NCBI GenBank assembly: GCA_026785745.1
Contig: JAJAZO010000290.1
Location: 1 to 14,121, forward strand
Direction of reading: 5' to 3'
Source: Chitinophagaceae bacterium
Lineage (GTDB): Bacteria > Bacteroidota > Bacteroidia > Chitinophagales > Chitinophagaceae
Length of the DNA: 14,121 bases
The notes under the pieces were generated by a model. That model did no database searches, had not been told where the DNA came from, and was given only the letters and a program-made list of their open reading frames with translations. Both the position numbers and the translations under genes were made by a program. Shown here piece after piece: positions 6,769-13,783 of the stretch (position 1 is its first letter; each line of letters starts with the position of its first letter).

Positions 6769-7113
6769 TTGAGACGAATTCTGACGATATTATCCTTCAT
6801 TCTGTTGATTGCCATTCAGTCACAAGGTCAATCATTAAGAATTTCTCCTCCATCAGAAACTACTGACAGGATTATTAAGTTGTACCCAAACCCGGCTACC
6901 ATTAATATTACCTTTGATTTACAGAAAGGCTATCAAAAAGGAATGTCTATACAGATTTATAGTTTTCTGGGTAAGAAAATGTTTGAAATACCTAACGCCC
7001 CAAAAAAATCTATCGTTGATTTAAATGACTTCAATCGTGGGCTCTACATGTATCACCTGCTCGATCTTACCGGAAAAGTAATCGAGTCAGGAAAGTTCCA
7101 GGTCTCTAAATAA
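6769..7113 (+). CDS. Small secreted protein made almost only of a T9SS type A sorting domain
   Basis: A 114-residue protein if translation starts at the TTG at 6769. Upstream the frame is open back to a TAA at 6703-6705 but has no ATG, so TTG is the best start and puts a clean signal peptide at residues 1-20 (RRILT, hydrophobic core, SQGQ). Residues about 38-114 read as a complete Por secretion-system C-terminal domain: LYPNPA near 38, IQIYSFLGKKMFE near 61, VDLNDFNRGLYMYHL near 83, and a final GKFQVSK. Family knowledge: this domain directs cargo through the type IX secretion system and is normally removed or used for anchoring. Here only about 17 residues separate the signal peptide from the domain, so there is hardly any cargo. 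No strong promoter was found in 6636-6768. Confidence 0.75.
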   Translation: MRRILTILSFILLIAIQSQGQSLRISPPSETTDRIIKLYPNPATINITFDLQKGYQKGMSIQIYSFLGKKMFEIPNAPKKSIVDLNDFNRGLYMYHLLDLTGKVIESGKFQVSK

Positions 7114-7131
7114 TCTTCCCGTTTTTAATTT

Positions 7132-8304
7132 TTATTGCACCTGTATAATTAGAAATTTCAGGTATTGTGTATTATCCATTCCCCGGATAACAGGATGGTC
7201 TCCAGCTTGTGTTTGAAATGTTACTTGTCTTATAGTCCGCCTTGCATCTTTAGCCGCCATGTCAATTGTCTGGAGAAACAGTTCTGTATTAACAAGGCTG
7301 GTGCAGGAAGATGTAACTAAAAAACCTCCGGGCTTTACTAATTTCATTGCCCGCAGATTAATTTCCTTATACCCCGTAATTGCTTTTTGAATGGTTTCCC
7401 TGCTTTTGGTAAAAGCCGGCGGGTCCAGCATTACTACATCATATTGTCTTCCATCTTTGCCCCATTGCTTCAGCACATCAAAGGCATTAGCTGTTTCAAA
7501 GCGACAAATATCCTGCACTCCATTCAATGCAGCATTACTATTGGCTTGCAGTACTGCATTAGCAGAAATGTCAAGACCAAGTACAGACTTTGCACCATAA
7601 CAAGCAGCATGAATTTCAAAAGTACCGGTATAAGTAAATGCTCCCAACACATCCGCACCTTTTACAATATGCTGAATGGCTCTGCGGTTATCCTGCTGGT
7701 CTAAAAAATAACCAGTCTTTTGTCCGTTCTCAATATCAACATAAAACTTCAGCCCGTTTTCAACGATGGTTATTTTCGTATCAAATGGTGCAGATAAAAA
7801 ACCTTTTTGTTGTGGCAATCCTTCCAGCTCTCTTACCGGCACATCATTTCTTTCATAAATTCCCTTCGGGCTGAAAATTTCATTCAATGCTTTTACAATG
7901 GCTGGTTTCCATACATCAATACCAAGAGCCAGTGTTTGAATAACAAAATAGTCGTTGAATTTATCAATAATTAATTGTGGTAAAGAATCAGCTTCGCCAA
8001 AAACAAGGCGGCAGTTTTCTGTGTAGCCCAATTTTTTCCGATACTCCCAGCATTTAGCAATCTGGTTAGCGAAAAATCGTTCGTTTATTTCTTCTGTCCT
8101 GTTTCTTGTCAGCAAACGAACAAGAATCTGTGATTTAGGGTTGATATACCCTCTTCCAACAAATTTTTTATCGTGGGTAAGCACTTCCACTATATCTCCT
8201 CCCTGGGCATCACCATCCACTTTTTCCACTTCATTATTAAATATCCAGGGATGGCCGTTGACTACACGGGGGTTAATCTTTCTTCGCAGGTAAACTTTAT
8301 TCAT
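7132..8304 (-). CDS. rlmI: RlmI-like class I SAM-dependent rRNA large-subunit methyltransferase
   Basis: A 390-residue protein in the YccW/RlmI family. The N-terminus (MNKVYLRRKINPRVVNGHPW) begins the PUA RNA-binding domain, about residues 1-80. The Rossmann methyltransferase domain follows, with GQKTGYFLDQQDNR, then VLGAFTYTGTFEIHAA (SAM motif I), and the DPPAF motif at Asp294-Phe298. A late TSSCTS motif carries a cysteine in the position seen in RlmI-type enzymes. Family knowledge: E. coli RlmI makes m5C1962 in 23S rRNA. Same-family proteins differ in target, so the exact site is inferred. An in-frame ATG at 8424 would add 40 residues unlike the family and would run over the promoter match at 8314-8344, so Met at 8304 is chosen. 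The gene is convergent with the sorting-domain gene (18 bases apart) and divergent from grpE. Confidence 0.88.
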   Translation of the reverse strand: MNKVYLRRKINPRVVNGHPWIFNNEVEKVDGDAQGGDIVEVLTHDKKFVGRGYINPKSQILVRLLTRNRTEEINERFFANQIAKCWEYRKKLGYTENCRLVFGEADSLPQLIIDKFNDYFVIQTLALGIDVWKPAIVKALNEIFSPKGIYERNDVPVRELEGLPQQKGFLSAPFDTKITIVENGLKFYVDIENGQKTGYFLDQQDNRRAIQHIVKGADVLGAFTYTGTFEIHAACYGAKSVLGLDISANAVLQANSNAALNGVQDICRFETANAFDVLKQWGKDGRQYDVVMLDPPAFTKSRETIQKAITGYKEINLRAMKLVKPGGFLVTSSCTSLVNTELFLQTIDMAAKDARRTIRQVTFQTQAGDHPVIRGMDNTQYLKFLIIQVQ

Positions 8305-8313
8305 AAAGGGCAG

Positions 8314-8344
8314 CAAGTTACAGTAAGAAAGCACAAGGTGCAAA
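8314..8344 (-). promoter_or_regulatory. Bacteroidota-type promoter for the rlmI-like gene
   Basis: On the minus strand TTTG (8344-8341), 20 bases, then TAACTTG (8320-8314), the one-base-short form of TAnnTTTG. The predicted start would lie only about five bases before the ATG at 8304, so the transcript would be nearly leaderless. It supports the shorter protein start. Confidence 0.42.
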
Positions 8345-8463
8345 GCCAGTATCTGCCCAAGACTAAAGCAAACAGGCAGAAAGGGGTACTTCTTGTCACT
8401 TGCGATTTTCACTTTTAAGGTCACTTTGTCCTGAAATCCGCTGCCGGCCTGCCGAAAGGAAGG

Positions 8464-8493
8464 TTGGCAATATTCTTGACAACCTTACCTTTG
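8464..8493 (+). promoter_or_regulatory. Consensus Bacteroidota primary promoter for grpE-dnaJ
   Basis: TTG at 8464-8466, exactly 19 bases, then a perfect TACCTTTG at 8486-8493. This is the best promoter match in the window. It predicts a transcript start near 8499, about 11 nt before the grpE ATG. No CIRCE (HrcA) inverted repeat is seen, so heat regulation through HrcA is not supported here. Confidence 0.72.
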
Positions 8494-8509
8494 CAGTCAA
8501 TTTTAAAAA

Positions 8510-9082
8510 ATGGCAGAAAAAGATATGAAAGAGAATATAGATTTTACCCCTAAAAGCAATAGTGGAATTGATATTAATACCGATGAAAATCAAAGTGGAA
8601 CTACCCACCTGAACGAGCCAGTGGCTGAGGAGTCTGAAATAGAGAAACTAAAAGCAGAGCTAGAAGAATCGAAAGATAAATACCTGAGAAAAGTGGCTGA
8701 GTTTGAGAATTTCAAACGGCGCAATGCCAAAGAAAGAATAGAAATGATTCAAACTGCGGGCCGTGATGTGATTACGGATATGCTGAATGTACTGGATGAT
8801 TGTGACAGGGCACAAAAACAATTAGATGCCAGCGATGATACCACATCTATAAAAGAAGGTGTAATGCTTGTGTTTAACAAGCTTCGCAATACATTGCAGG
8901 CAAAAGGAGTGAAAGCAATGAAAACACTGCACCAGGAATTTAATGCTGACCTGCATGAAGCTATTACAGAAATTCCTGCGCCGTCTGAAGAATTAAAAGG
9001 AAAGATTGTGGATGAGGTATTGAAAGGATATTACCTGAACGATAAGATCATCCGCCATGCAAAAGTGGTGATAGGAAAGTAA
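8510..9082 (+). CDS. grpE: GrpE nucleotide exchange factor
   Basis: A 190-residue cytosolic co-chaperone. Residues 1-40 are an acidic, poorly conserved tail. About 41-85 form a heptad-rich coiled coil (EIEKLKAELEESKDKYLRKV, then AEFENFKRR), the GrpE dimer helix. The C-terminal third (LHQEFNADLHEAITEIPAP near 139, then GYYLNDKIIRHAKVVIGK to the end) is the beta-wing domain that contacts DnaK. Family knowledge: GrpE releases ADP from DnaK to reset the chaperone cycle. dnaJ follows after 86 bases on the same strand; dnaK is not in the window. The ATG at 8510 lies just after the consensus promoter at 8464-8493. A second Met at residue 6 is less likely because it would remove the start of the acidic tail. 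Confidence 0.95.
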   Translation: MAEKDMKENIDFTPKSNSGIDINTDENQSGTTHLNEPVAEESEIEKLKAELEESKDKYLRKVAEFENFKRRNAKERIEMIQTAGRDVITDMLNVLDDCDRAQKQLDASDDTTSIKEGVMLVFNKLRNTLQAKGVKAMKTLHQEFNADLHEAITEIPAPSEELKGKIVDEVLKGYYLNDKIIRHAKVVIGK

Positions 9083-9090
9083 AAGTTTTG

Positions 9091-9148
9091 AGTTATGAGC
9101 TGCGAGTTACGAGCCAGTTCATGTGTACATAACTCCCAGCTCGTAGCT
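9091..9148. repeat. Long imperfect inverted repeat in the grpE-dnaJ spacer
   Basis: Arms 9091-9111 and 9128-9148 are near-complementary: 17 of 21 positions are Watson-Crick pairs and two more are G-T pairs, around a 16-base loop. In the first arm AGTTATGAGC is followed by GAGTTACGAGC; reading the second arm on the minus strand gives the same kind of unit (CTACGAGCTG, then GAGTTATG). A shorter related piece (AGCTATGAC on the minus strand) lies at 9154-9162. No T-tract follows, so it is not a normal terminator. It could be an RNA processing or stabilising hairpin between the two chaperone genes, or a copy of a dispersed intergenic repeat. Confidence 0.75.
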
Positions 9149-9168
9149 AAAAGGTCATAGCTTTCTAT

Positions 9169-10335
9169 ATGTCAAAAAGAGATTACTACGAAATATTAAG
9201 TGTTGCAAAATCAGCAACCACGGATGAAATTAAAAAGGCATACCGTAAAGTTGCCATGCAATTTCACCCCGACCGTAACCCGGGAGATAAAGGGGCCGAA
9301 GAAAAATTTAAAGAAGCAGCCGAAGCTTATGAAATATTAAGTGATGCTGATAAGAAAGCTCAATATGATCGTTACGGTCATGCGGGAGTAAGTGGACAAG
9401 GACGCAGTAGCGGTCATCCGGGAGGTGGCATGAACATGGATGACATCTTCAGTCAGTTCGGCGATGTTTTCGGTGAAGATTTGTTTGGAAACCTTTTTGG
9501 TGGCGGACAAAGAGGTGGCCGCAGCCAACAGCGGAGCCGTGGTGTAAGAGGAAGCAATCTCCGGGTAAAATTAAAATTGACTTACGAAGGAATTGCAAAA
9601 GGTGTTACCAAGAATATTAAAGTAAAAAAACATGTTGCTTGCACCACCTGTAGTGGTAGCGGAGCAAAAGATAAAGGCAGCGTACAAAACTGTAATACCT
9701 GTGGTGGTAGTGGACAAGTTCGAAGAGTGCAGAATACTTTTCTCGGACAAATGCAAACGGTTACCACCTGCCCTACCTGTAATGGCGAAGGCACCACTGT
9801 GACTGCAAAATGCGGCAACTGTAAAGGAGAGGGAAGAGTGTATGGAGAAGAAACAGTAAGTATTGATATACCAGCCGGAGTACAGGAAGGTATGCAGATG
9901 AATGTAACCGGAAAAGGCAACGCAGGTGAAAGAGGCGGCCAAGCCGGCGACCTGATTATTTTAATTGAAGAAGAGCCACATAAGGAACTGCACCGTGAAG
10001 GATTGAATGTAGCCTATGAATTACATATTTCATTTACCGATGCAGTGGCTGGCACCCAGGTAGAAGTGCCAACCATTGATGGAAGGGCAAAAATTAAAAT
10101 TCCGGTAGGTACACAAAGCGGAAAAATATTCCGGCTAAAAGGGAAAGGTTTCCCGGCAGTAAACTCCTACGAGAAAGGTGATCAGCTGATACAGGTAAAT
10201 ATCTGGACACCCCAACACCTGAGCAGCGAAGAAAAAGAGATGCTGGAGAAATTAAGTCACTCTCCTAACTTTAAGCCGCATCCTGATAAAAATGAGAAGA
10301 ACTTCTTTGATAAGATAAAGGATATGTTTTCATAA
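9169..10335 (+). CDS. dnaJ: Chaperone protein DnaJ (class A Hsp40)
   Basis: A 388-residue class A J-protein with all domains in order. The J domain is at about 4-70, with the HPD motif at His33-Pro34-Asp35 that stimulates DnaK ATPase. A Gly/Phe-rich linker spans about 70-128. The zinc-binding region has four CxxCxGxG repeats at Cys158/161, Cys175/178, Cys201/204 and Cys215/218. Two client-binding beta domains run to about 365. Length and motif count are normal for the family. It works in the cytosol with DnaK and GrpE, delivering unfolded clients. It lies 86 bases after grpE and probably shares its promoter; the inverted repeat at 9091-9148 sits between them. Its stop is three bases from the stop of the convergent VWA gene, and no terminator is visible there. 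Confidence 0.97.
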   Translation: MSKRDYYEILSVAKSATTDEIKKAYRKVAMQFHPDRNPGDKGAEEKFKEAAEAYEILSDADKKAQYDRYGHAGVSGQGRSSGHPGGGMNMDDIFSQFGDVFGEDLFGNLFGGGQRGGRSQQRSRGVRGSNLRVKLKLTYEGIAKGVTKNIKVKKHVACTTCSGSGAKDKGSVQNCNTCGGSGQVRRVQNTFLGQMQTVTTCPTCNGEGTTVTAKCGNCKGEGRVYGEETVSIDIPAGVQEGMQMNVTGKGNAGERGGQAGDLIILIEEEPHKELHREGLNVAYELHISFTDAVAGTQVEVPTIDGRAKIKIPVGTQSGKIFRLKGKGFPAVNSYEKGDQLIQVNIWTPQHLSSEEKEMLEKLSHSPNFKPHPDKNEKNFFDKIKDMFS

Positions 10336-10338
10336 ACA

Positions 10339-12120
10339 TCACCACAGTGCTGTACCGCCTTTTTTCTTTTTCACTTTCAGATAAAGGTCCCTTGCCTGTT
10401 GTACGATTGTAATAAATTCTTTTTGCAGCAGATCATCTTTGCCACATGATCCCTGTGCCAGGGTAATAACCTCATTCCAGCCAATATTTGTAAGAAATGG
10501 TGATGTACGGAGCAATGAACCAAACATGGCAACTGCTGCTGAAAAATGATAATTTTTATCCAACTCAGTAAAAGGTATAAAATCAAACCTGCAGGTATGA
10601 TTAAAACTGCATGGCTTTGTACTGTTAGGAAGCTGATAGTTGAGTTTAATATCAGCAAATTTTCCGGTAGTAAAATTATCTTTGATGGCTCCTTTATTTA
10701 TTTCTGTAGGTGTTATCTCAAAGAGTGCTATCATTGAGTAGCCGGAACCGATTTCTCCGCCTTCAATAACGGATAAAGAATCCCGCAGTGCCCCTACTTT
10801 GTTATCGAACCCGATCAACCGGTATTCCTTTACATATTCCGGATTGAAATTTACATTCATATATACATCATCAGCCACCGAATACAATGTTTGGGTAAAT
10901 TCTTTCAGCAATACCTTCTCTGCTTCTTTAAAATTGTCGAGGTAAGCAAAGTTTCCATTGCCTTTATTAGCTAAGGTTTGAATTTTTGAATCTTTATAAT
11001 TTCCCATTCCCACTCCCAGGCAGGTAAGATATATACCGGATTGCCGTTGCGACGAAATCAATTCATCTAACTCTGTTTCTGTTTTTAACCCCACATTAAA
11101 ATCGCCATCGGTTGCAAGAATCACCCTATTATTTCCTTCTTTAATAAAATGATTACGGGCAACGCTATAGGCTAACTTGATTCCCGACTCTCCGGGTGTA
11201 GAGCCGCCGGGCTCCAGTTCATCAATTACTTTTAATATTTTTTCCTTTTCGCCACCGCTGGTTGTATTCAGCATTACACCCGTTACACCGCCATACACTA
11301 CAATGGCTACAGAATCTTTATCCCGCAGATTGTTGACAAGCAACCGGAAGGCTGATTTCAGTAATGGCAACCTGTTGGTCATATCCATAGAGCCTGAAAC
11401 ATCAATTAAAAAAACAAGATGGCTCGGAGGTAATGTATCTAAGTTTAGTTTTTGTGAAGAAAGATTAATATAGAAAAGTTGGTTGTTTGGGTTCCATGGG
11501 CAAGAGGTTAATGTGGTTTTAATATCAAAAAGCTGGTTGTCCGGCGGTTTATTATAACTAAGGTTAAAATAGTTCAGCATCTCTTCAATGCGAACTGCGT
11601 CGGGAGGCACCATTGCCTTTAGTGTAATAAAACGCCGGATATTACTGTAAGAAGCCCTGTCAACATTTAGCGACATACCGGTAGTCGGAAATCGTTTTGC
11701 ATTTACAAAATGATTCTCTAAAATACTGGCATAGGTTTCATCGCCTGTCATCCAACTTTTCTGTTCTTCCTTTTGAAGGTCCTTTGTTTGTGAGGAAAGC
11801 TTATCTCTCCTGCTGTTAGCCGCAGATCCGGAGAGACGTTTCATTTTTACACTCAGGTATTTCTCTGCATCTACCATTATCTTTTCTTTCTGGTAGCCGT
11901 CCATTGAGAAACTGAATGTGTCTATTTGCAGATTAGAAATAATACCAAAAGTGCCGGAAGTTCCGCTTCGGAAGATATAACCTGTTTTGTGCTGCAGGAT
12001 GGTGACATTTTGCAAAATATTACCTGCTTCGTCCTTTACCTCGCCTCTGGCATAATATTGCTGGGCAAATACGGACGAACATAGTAAGAGAAAAATTGCT
12101 ATATGACAAGCGGTCTTCAA
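10339..12120 (-). CDS. Exported von Willebrand factor A (YfbK-type) protein with carboxypeptidase-regulatory-like domain
   Basis: A 593-residue protein with a signal peptide (residues 1-19, SVFAQ). Residues about 22-95 read as a carboxypeptidase-regulatory-like beta domain (ARGEVKDEAGNILQNVTI, then the MDGYQKEKI end). About 125-230 resemble the N-terminal region of YfbK proteins (FPTTGMSLNVDRASYSNIRR). The VWA domain covers about 232-405, with MIDAS residues Asp240-x-Ser242-x-Ser244 (DVSGSM), a Thr in GGSTPGESG and the Asp of ATDGDFNVG. All three metal-site loops are present, so divalent-metal binding is likely. The rest fits the YfbK C-terminal DUF3520 region. Family knowledge: the role of YfbK-type proteins is not established; VWA domains mediate protein contacts. 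Location is probably periplasmic or surface. A terminator at 12147-12169 separates it from hpt, so it is likely transcribed alone. Confidence 0.87.
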   Translation of the reverse strand: MKTACHIAIFLLLCSSVFAQQYYARGEVKDEAGNILQNVTILQHKTGYIFRSGTSGTFGIISNLQIDTFSFSMDGYQKEKIMVDAEKYLSVKMKRLSGSAANSRRDKLSSQTKDLQKEEQKSWMTGDETYASILENHFVNAKRFPTTGMSLNVDRASYSNIRRFITLKAMVPPDAVRIEEMLNYFNLSYNKPPDNQLFDIKTTLTSCPWNPNNQLFYINLSSQKLNLDTLPPSHLVFLIDVSGSMDMTNRLPLLKSAFRLLVNNLRDKDSVAIVVYGGVTGVMLNTTSGGEKEKILKVIDELEPGGSTPGESGIKLAYSVARNHFIKEGNNRVILATDGDFNVGLKTETELDELISSQRQSGIYLTCLGVGMGNYKDSKIQTLANKGNGNFAYLDNFKEAEKVLLKEFTQTLYSVADDVYMNVNFNPEYVKEYRLIGFDNKVGALRDSLSVIEGGEIGSGYSMIALFEITPTEINKGAIKDNFTTGKFADIKLNYQLPNSTKPCSFNHTCRFDFIPFTELDKNYHFSAAVAMFGSLLRTSPFLTNIGWNEVITLAQGSCGKDDLLQKEFITIVQQARDLYLKVKKKKGGTALW

Positions 12121-12146
12121 CTGGATATTTTGGAGCGATAAATTAC

Positions 12147-12169
12147 AAAAAAAAACGGAGAGCCCCGCT
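12147..12169 (-). terminator. Intrinsic terminator after hpt
   Basis: On the minus strand a short GC hairpin (CGGG, 4-base loop, TCCG with one G-T pair, extended by flanking A-T and G-T pairs) is followed by nine T (plus-strand A-run 12147-12155). It lies five bases past the hpt stop and should end the minus-strand operon. Confidence 0.72.
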
Positions 12170-12173
12170 GATT

Positions 12174-12707
12174 TTATACAAGCTGGTATATCTCCTTAAG
12201 GTTCCGGCCAAGTCCGTCATAATCAAGGCCATAACCTATCACAAATTTGTTAGGAATATCAAATCCCACATAATCTAACTGCAACGGGTATTCTGTAGCT
12301 TCTGGTTTATGTAATAGCGTTACTATTTTCAACGATTTAGGCTGCTGATGCACCAGTTTAGGCAGAAAATTGTGCAGCGTCTTGCCTGTATCAACAATAT
12401 CCTCCACAATAACCACTTCTTTATCAAAAAGGTCATCATCCAGCCCGATAGACGTAACCACATTCCCAGACGATTTCATCCCCTTATAAGAAGCCAGTTT
12501 GATAAAACAGATCTCTGCCTCAATATTCAGGTATTTAAAAAGATCAGAGGCAAACATGAAGGAGCCGTTCAGAATGGCAATAAAAAGAGGCCGTTTGCCG
12601 GTATAATCTTTTGCAATTTCAGCCGCTAATTCCTTTATGCGTAGTAAAATTGTTTCTTCTGAAAGATAGATTTCAAATGACTTGTCATGCACTTTAATGA
12701 CTGACAT
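12174..12707 (-). CDS. hpt: Hypoxanthine phosphoribosyltransferase
   Basis: A 177-residue cytosolic purine-salvage enzyme of normal length, joining PRPP with hypoxanthine or guanine to give IMP or GMP. The PRPP-binding signature is at about residues 98-110 (VVIVEDIVDTGKTL), with Glu102-Asp103 for the ribose hydroxyls and Asp106 as the usual catalytic base. The early LNGSFMFASDL loop (residues 46-56) and the purine-site segment LDYVGFDIPNKFVIGYGLDY are also typical. It is the last gene of the apparent minus-strand operon, 28 bases after the glucosaminidase gene, and is followed by a strong terminator. A TTGG tetranucleotide repeat lies just upstream of its ATG. Confidence 0.95.
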   Translation of the reverse strand: MSVIKVHDKSFEIYLSEETILLRIKELAAEIAKDYTGKRPLFIAILNGSFMFASDLFKYLNIEAEICFIKLASYKGMKSSGNVVTSIGLDDDLFDKEVVIVEDIVDTGKTLHNFLPKLVHQQPKSLKIVTLLHKPEATEYPLQLDYVGFDIPNKFVIGYGLDYDGLGRNLKEIYQLV

Positions 12708-12718
12708 AGGCTGTTAGA

Positions 12719-12732
12719 TTGGTTGGTTGGTT
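12719..12732. repeat. Short TTGG tandem repeat between the glucosaminidase gene and hpt
   Basis: Three perfect TTGG units (plus strand) followed by TTT lie 12-25 bases upstream of the hpt start codon. The tract is too short to claim slippage. Confidence 0.5.
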
Positions 12733-12735
12733 TAT

Positions 12736-13773
12736 TTAATTACTGCCCTGGTTTTTGACGGCAGGAACAAGTGAATAATTCTCTTTTACTGCCAGTTTGG
12801 GCATAGAAGGTGATTTTGATTTAAGGTTTAATCGTTCCCCGACAGCCGGTTTATCTTCTTCATTGAGCCAATTCAATTCTCTCAGACTTTCAAGGCGGAT
12901 AGCTTCCTGTTGTGCGATAGAAAACAAATTTTCTCCCGGTTGCACTATATGAAAATCATTGTTACCGGTTTTTCTTTTTCGTTGCAGGTATATCGACTGA
13001 TCATTCTCTGTTATTTCGGAACGGGAGATTTCGTTAAACTCAAAAATTTTTGAAAGATCAACTTCATATTGTTTTGCAATAGAAAGAAAGGATGTTCCCT
13101 TTTTTACAAACACCACTTTTGTGTCATTGATTTTGAATTGCCCGGAAGGATAGTTGATAACATTTTCCTTTTGCACTGATATTTTTGCCGGAATTGTTTC
13201 ATTTGTTGCAGATTGCTCATTTTTAGCAATTGCTTCCTTAATAACCAATTCATTTTTTAAAGCCAGAAAAGTAAAGTCCTGTAAATTATAATCTTCAATC
13301 AACTTTATCAGCACTTCCGGATACTTTGGATTGGTAGCATAACCTGCTTTTTTTAAACCATTGGCCCAGCCTTTATAATCTGTTGGGTCAAGTTCGAAAA
13401 GAGAAGCATACCGCTGGCCATTCTTTAAAAAATTGGAATGGTCTTTATACGATTGTTCTGAAGCGGGATACTTTCGGAAACACTCTGCTTTAGCATCATC
13501 ATCATGTTTTACTGACTCACCAGTCCAGTTGGATTTACATTTTATACCAAAATGGTTATTTGATTCCAACACCAGCTTACTGTTACCGGCACCTGATTCA
13601 TGAATGCCCTGTGCCAGCGTAATAGCGGCAGGCACACCGGTTCGTTTCATTTCTGCAACGGCAATGTCTTTATAAGTGTTGATATAATTACTAACTACTT
13701 CCTTCTTTTGGGCAAACACTGCGGATGTGACAAGCAACAAAAAAACAACAATACTGTTTCTTATTTTCTGCAT
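12736..13773 (-). CDS. Exported glucosaminidase (GH73-like) with two LysM repeats
   Basis: A 345-residue protein with a signal peptide (residues 1-21, SAVFAQ). Residues about 28-165 form a mannosyl-glycoprotein endo-beta-N-acetylglucosaminidase-like domain: AAITLAQGIHESGAGNSKL (residues 49-67), with Glu59 as the likely catalytic acid, then SNNHFGIKC and the FRKYPASEQSYKDHSNFL segment. Two LysM modules follow at about 224-270 (VVFVKKGTSFLSIAKQYEV) and 279-325 (FHIVQPGENLFSIAQQ), which bind glycan chains. Family knowledge: such enzymes cleave the peptidoglycan backbone in the periplasm, in growth or cell separation. The C-terminal 20 residues are low in structure. The gene starts 10 bases after the O-methyltransferase stop and ends 28 bases before hpt, so the three are probably co-transcribed. 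Confidence 0.9.
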   Translation of the reverse strand: MQKIRNSIVVFLLLVTSAVFAQKKEVVSNYINTYKDIAVAEMKRTGVPAAITLAQGIHESGAGNSKLVLESNNHFGIKCKSNWTGESVKHDDDAKAECFRKYPASEQSYKDHSNFLKNGQRYASLFELDPTDYKGWANGLKKAGYATNPKYPEVLIKLIEDYNLQDFTFLALKNELVIKEAIAKNEQSATNETIPAKISVQKENVINYPSGQFKINDTKVVFVKKGTSFLSIAKQYEVDLSKIFEFNEISRSEITENDQSIYLQRKRKTGNNDFHIVQPGENLFSIAQQEAIRLESLRELNWLNEEDKPAVGERLNLKSKSPSMPKLAVKENYSLVPAVKNQGSN

Positions 13774-13783
13774 GGGTGTTTTA

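Noticed and set aside
8425..8509. A CIRCE-type heat-shock operator before grpE
   Set aside because: No TTAGCACTC-N9-GAGTGCTAA-like inverted repeat is present; only the primary-type promoter is seen.
9571..9942. Minus-strand frames of 112 and 123 codons inside dnaJ
   Set aside because: They mirror the cysteine- and glycine-rich zinc repeats of DnaJ on the other strand.
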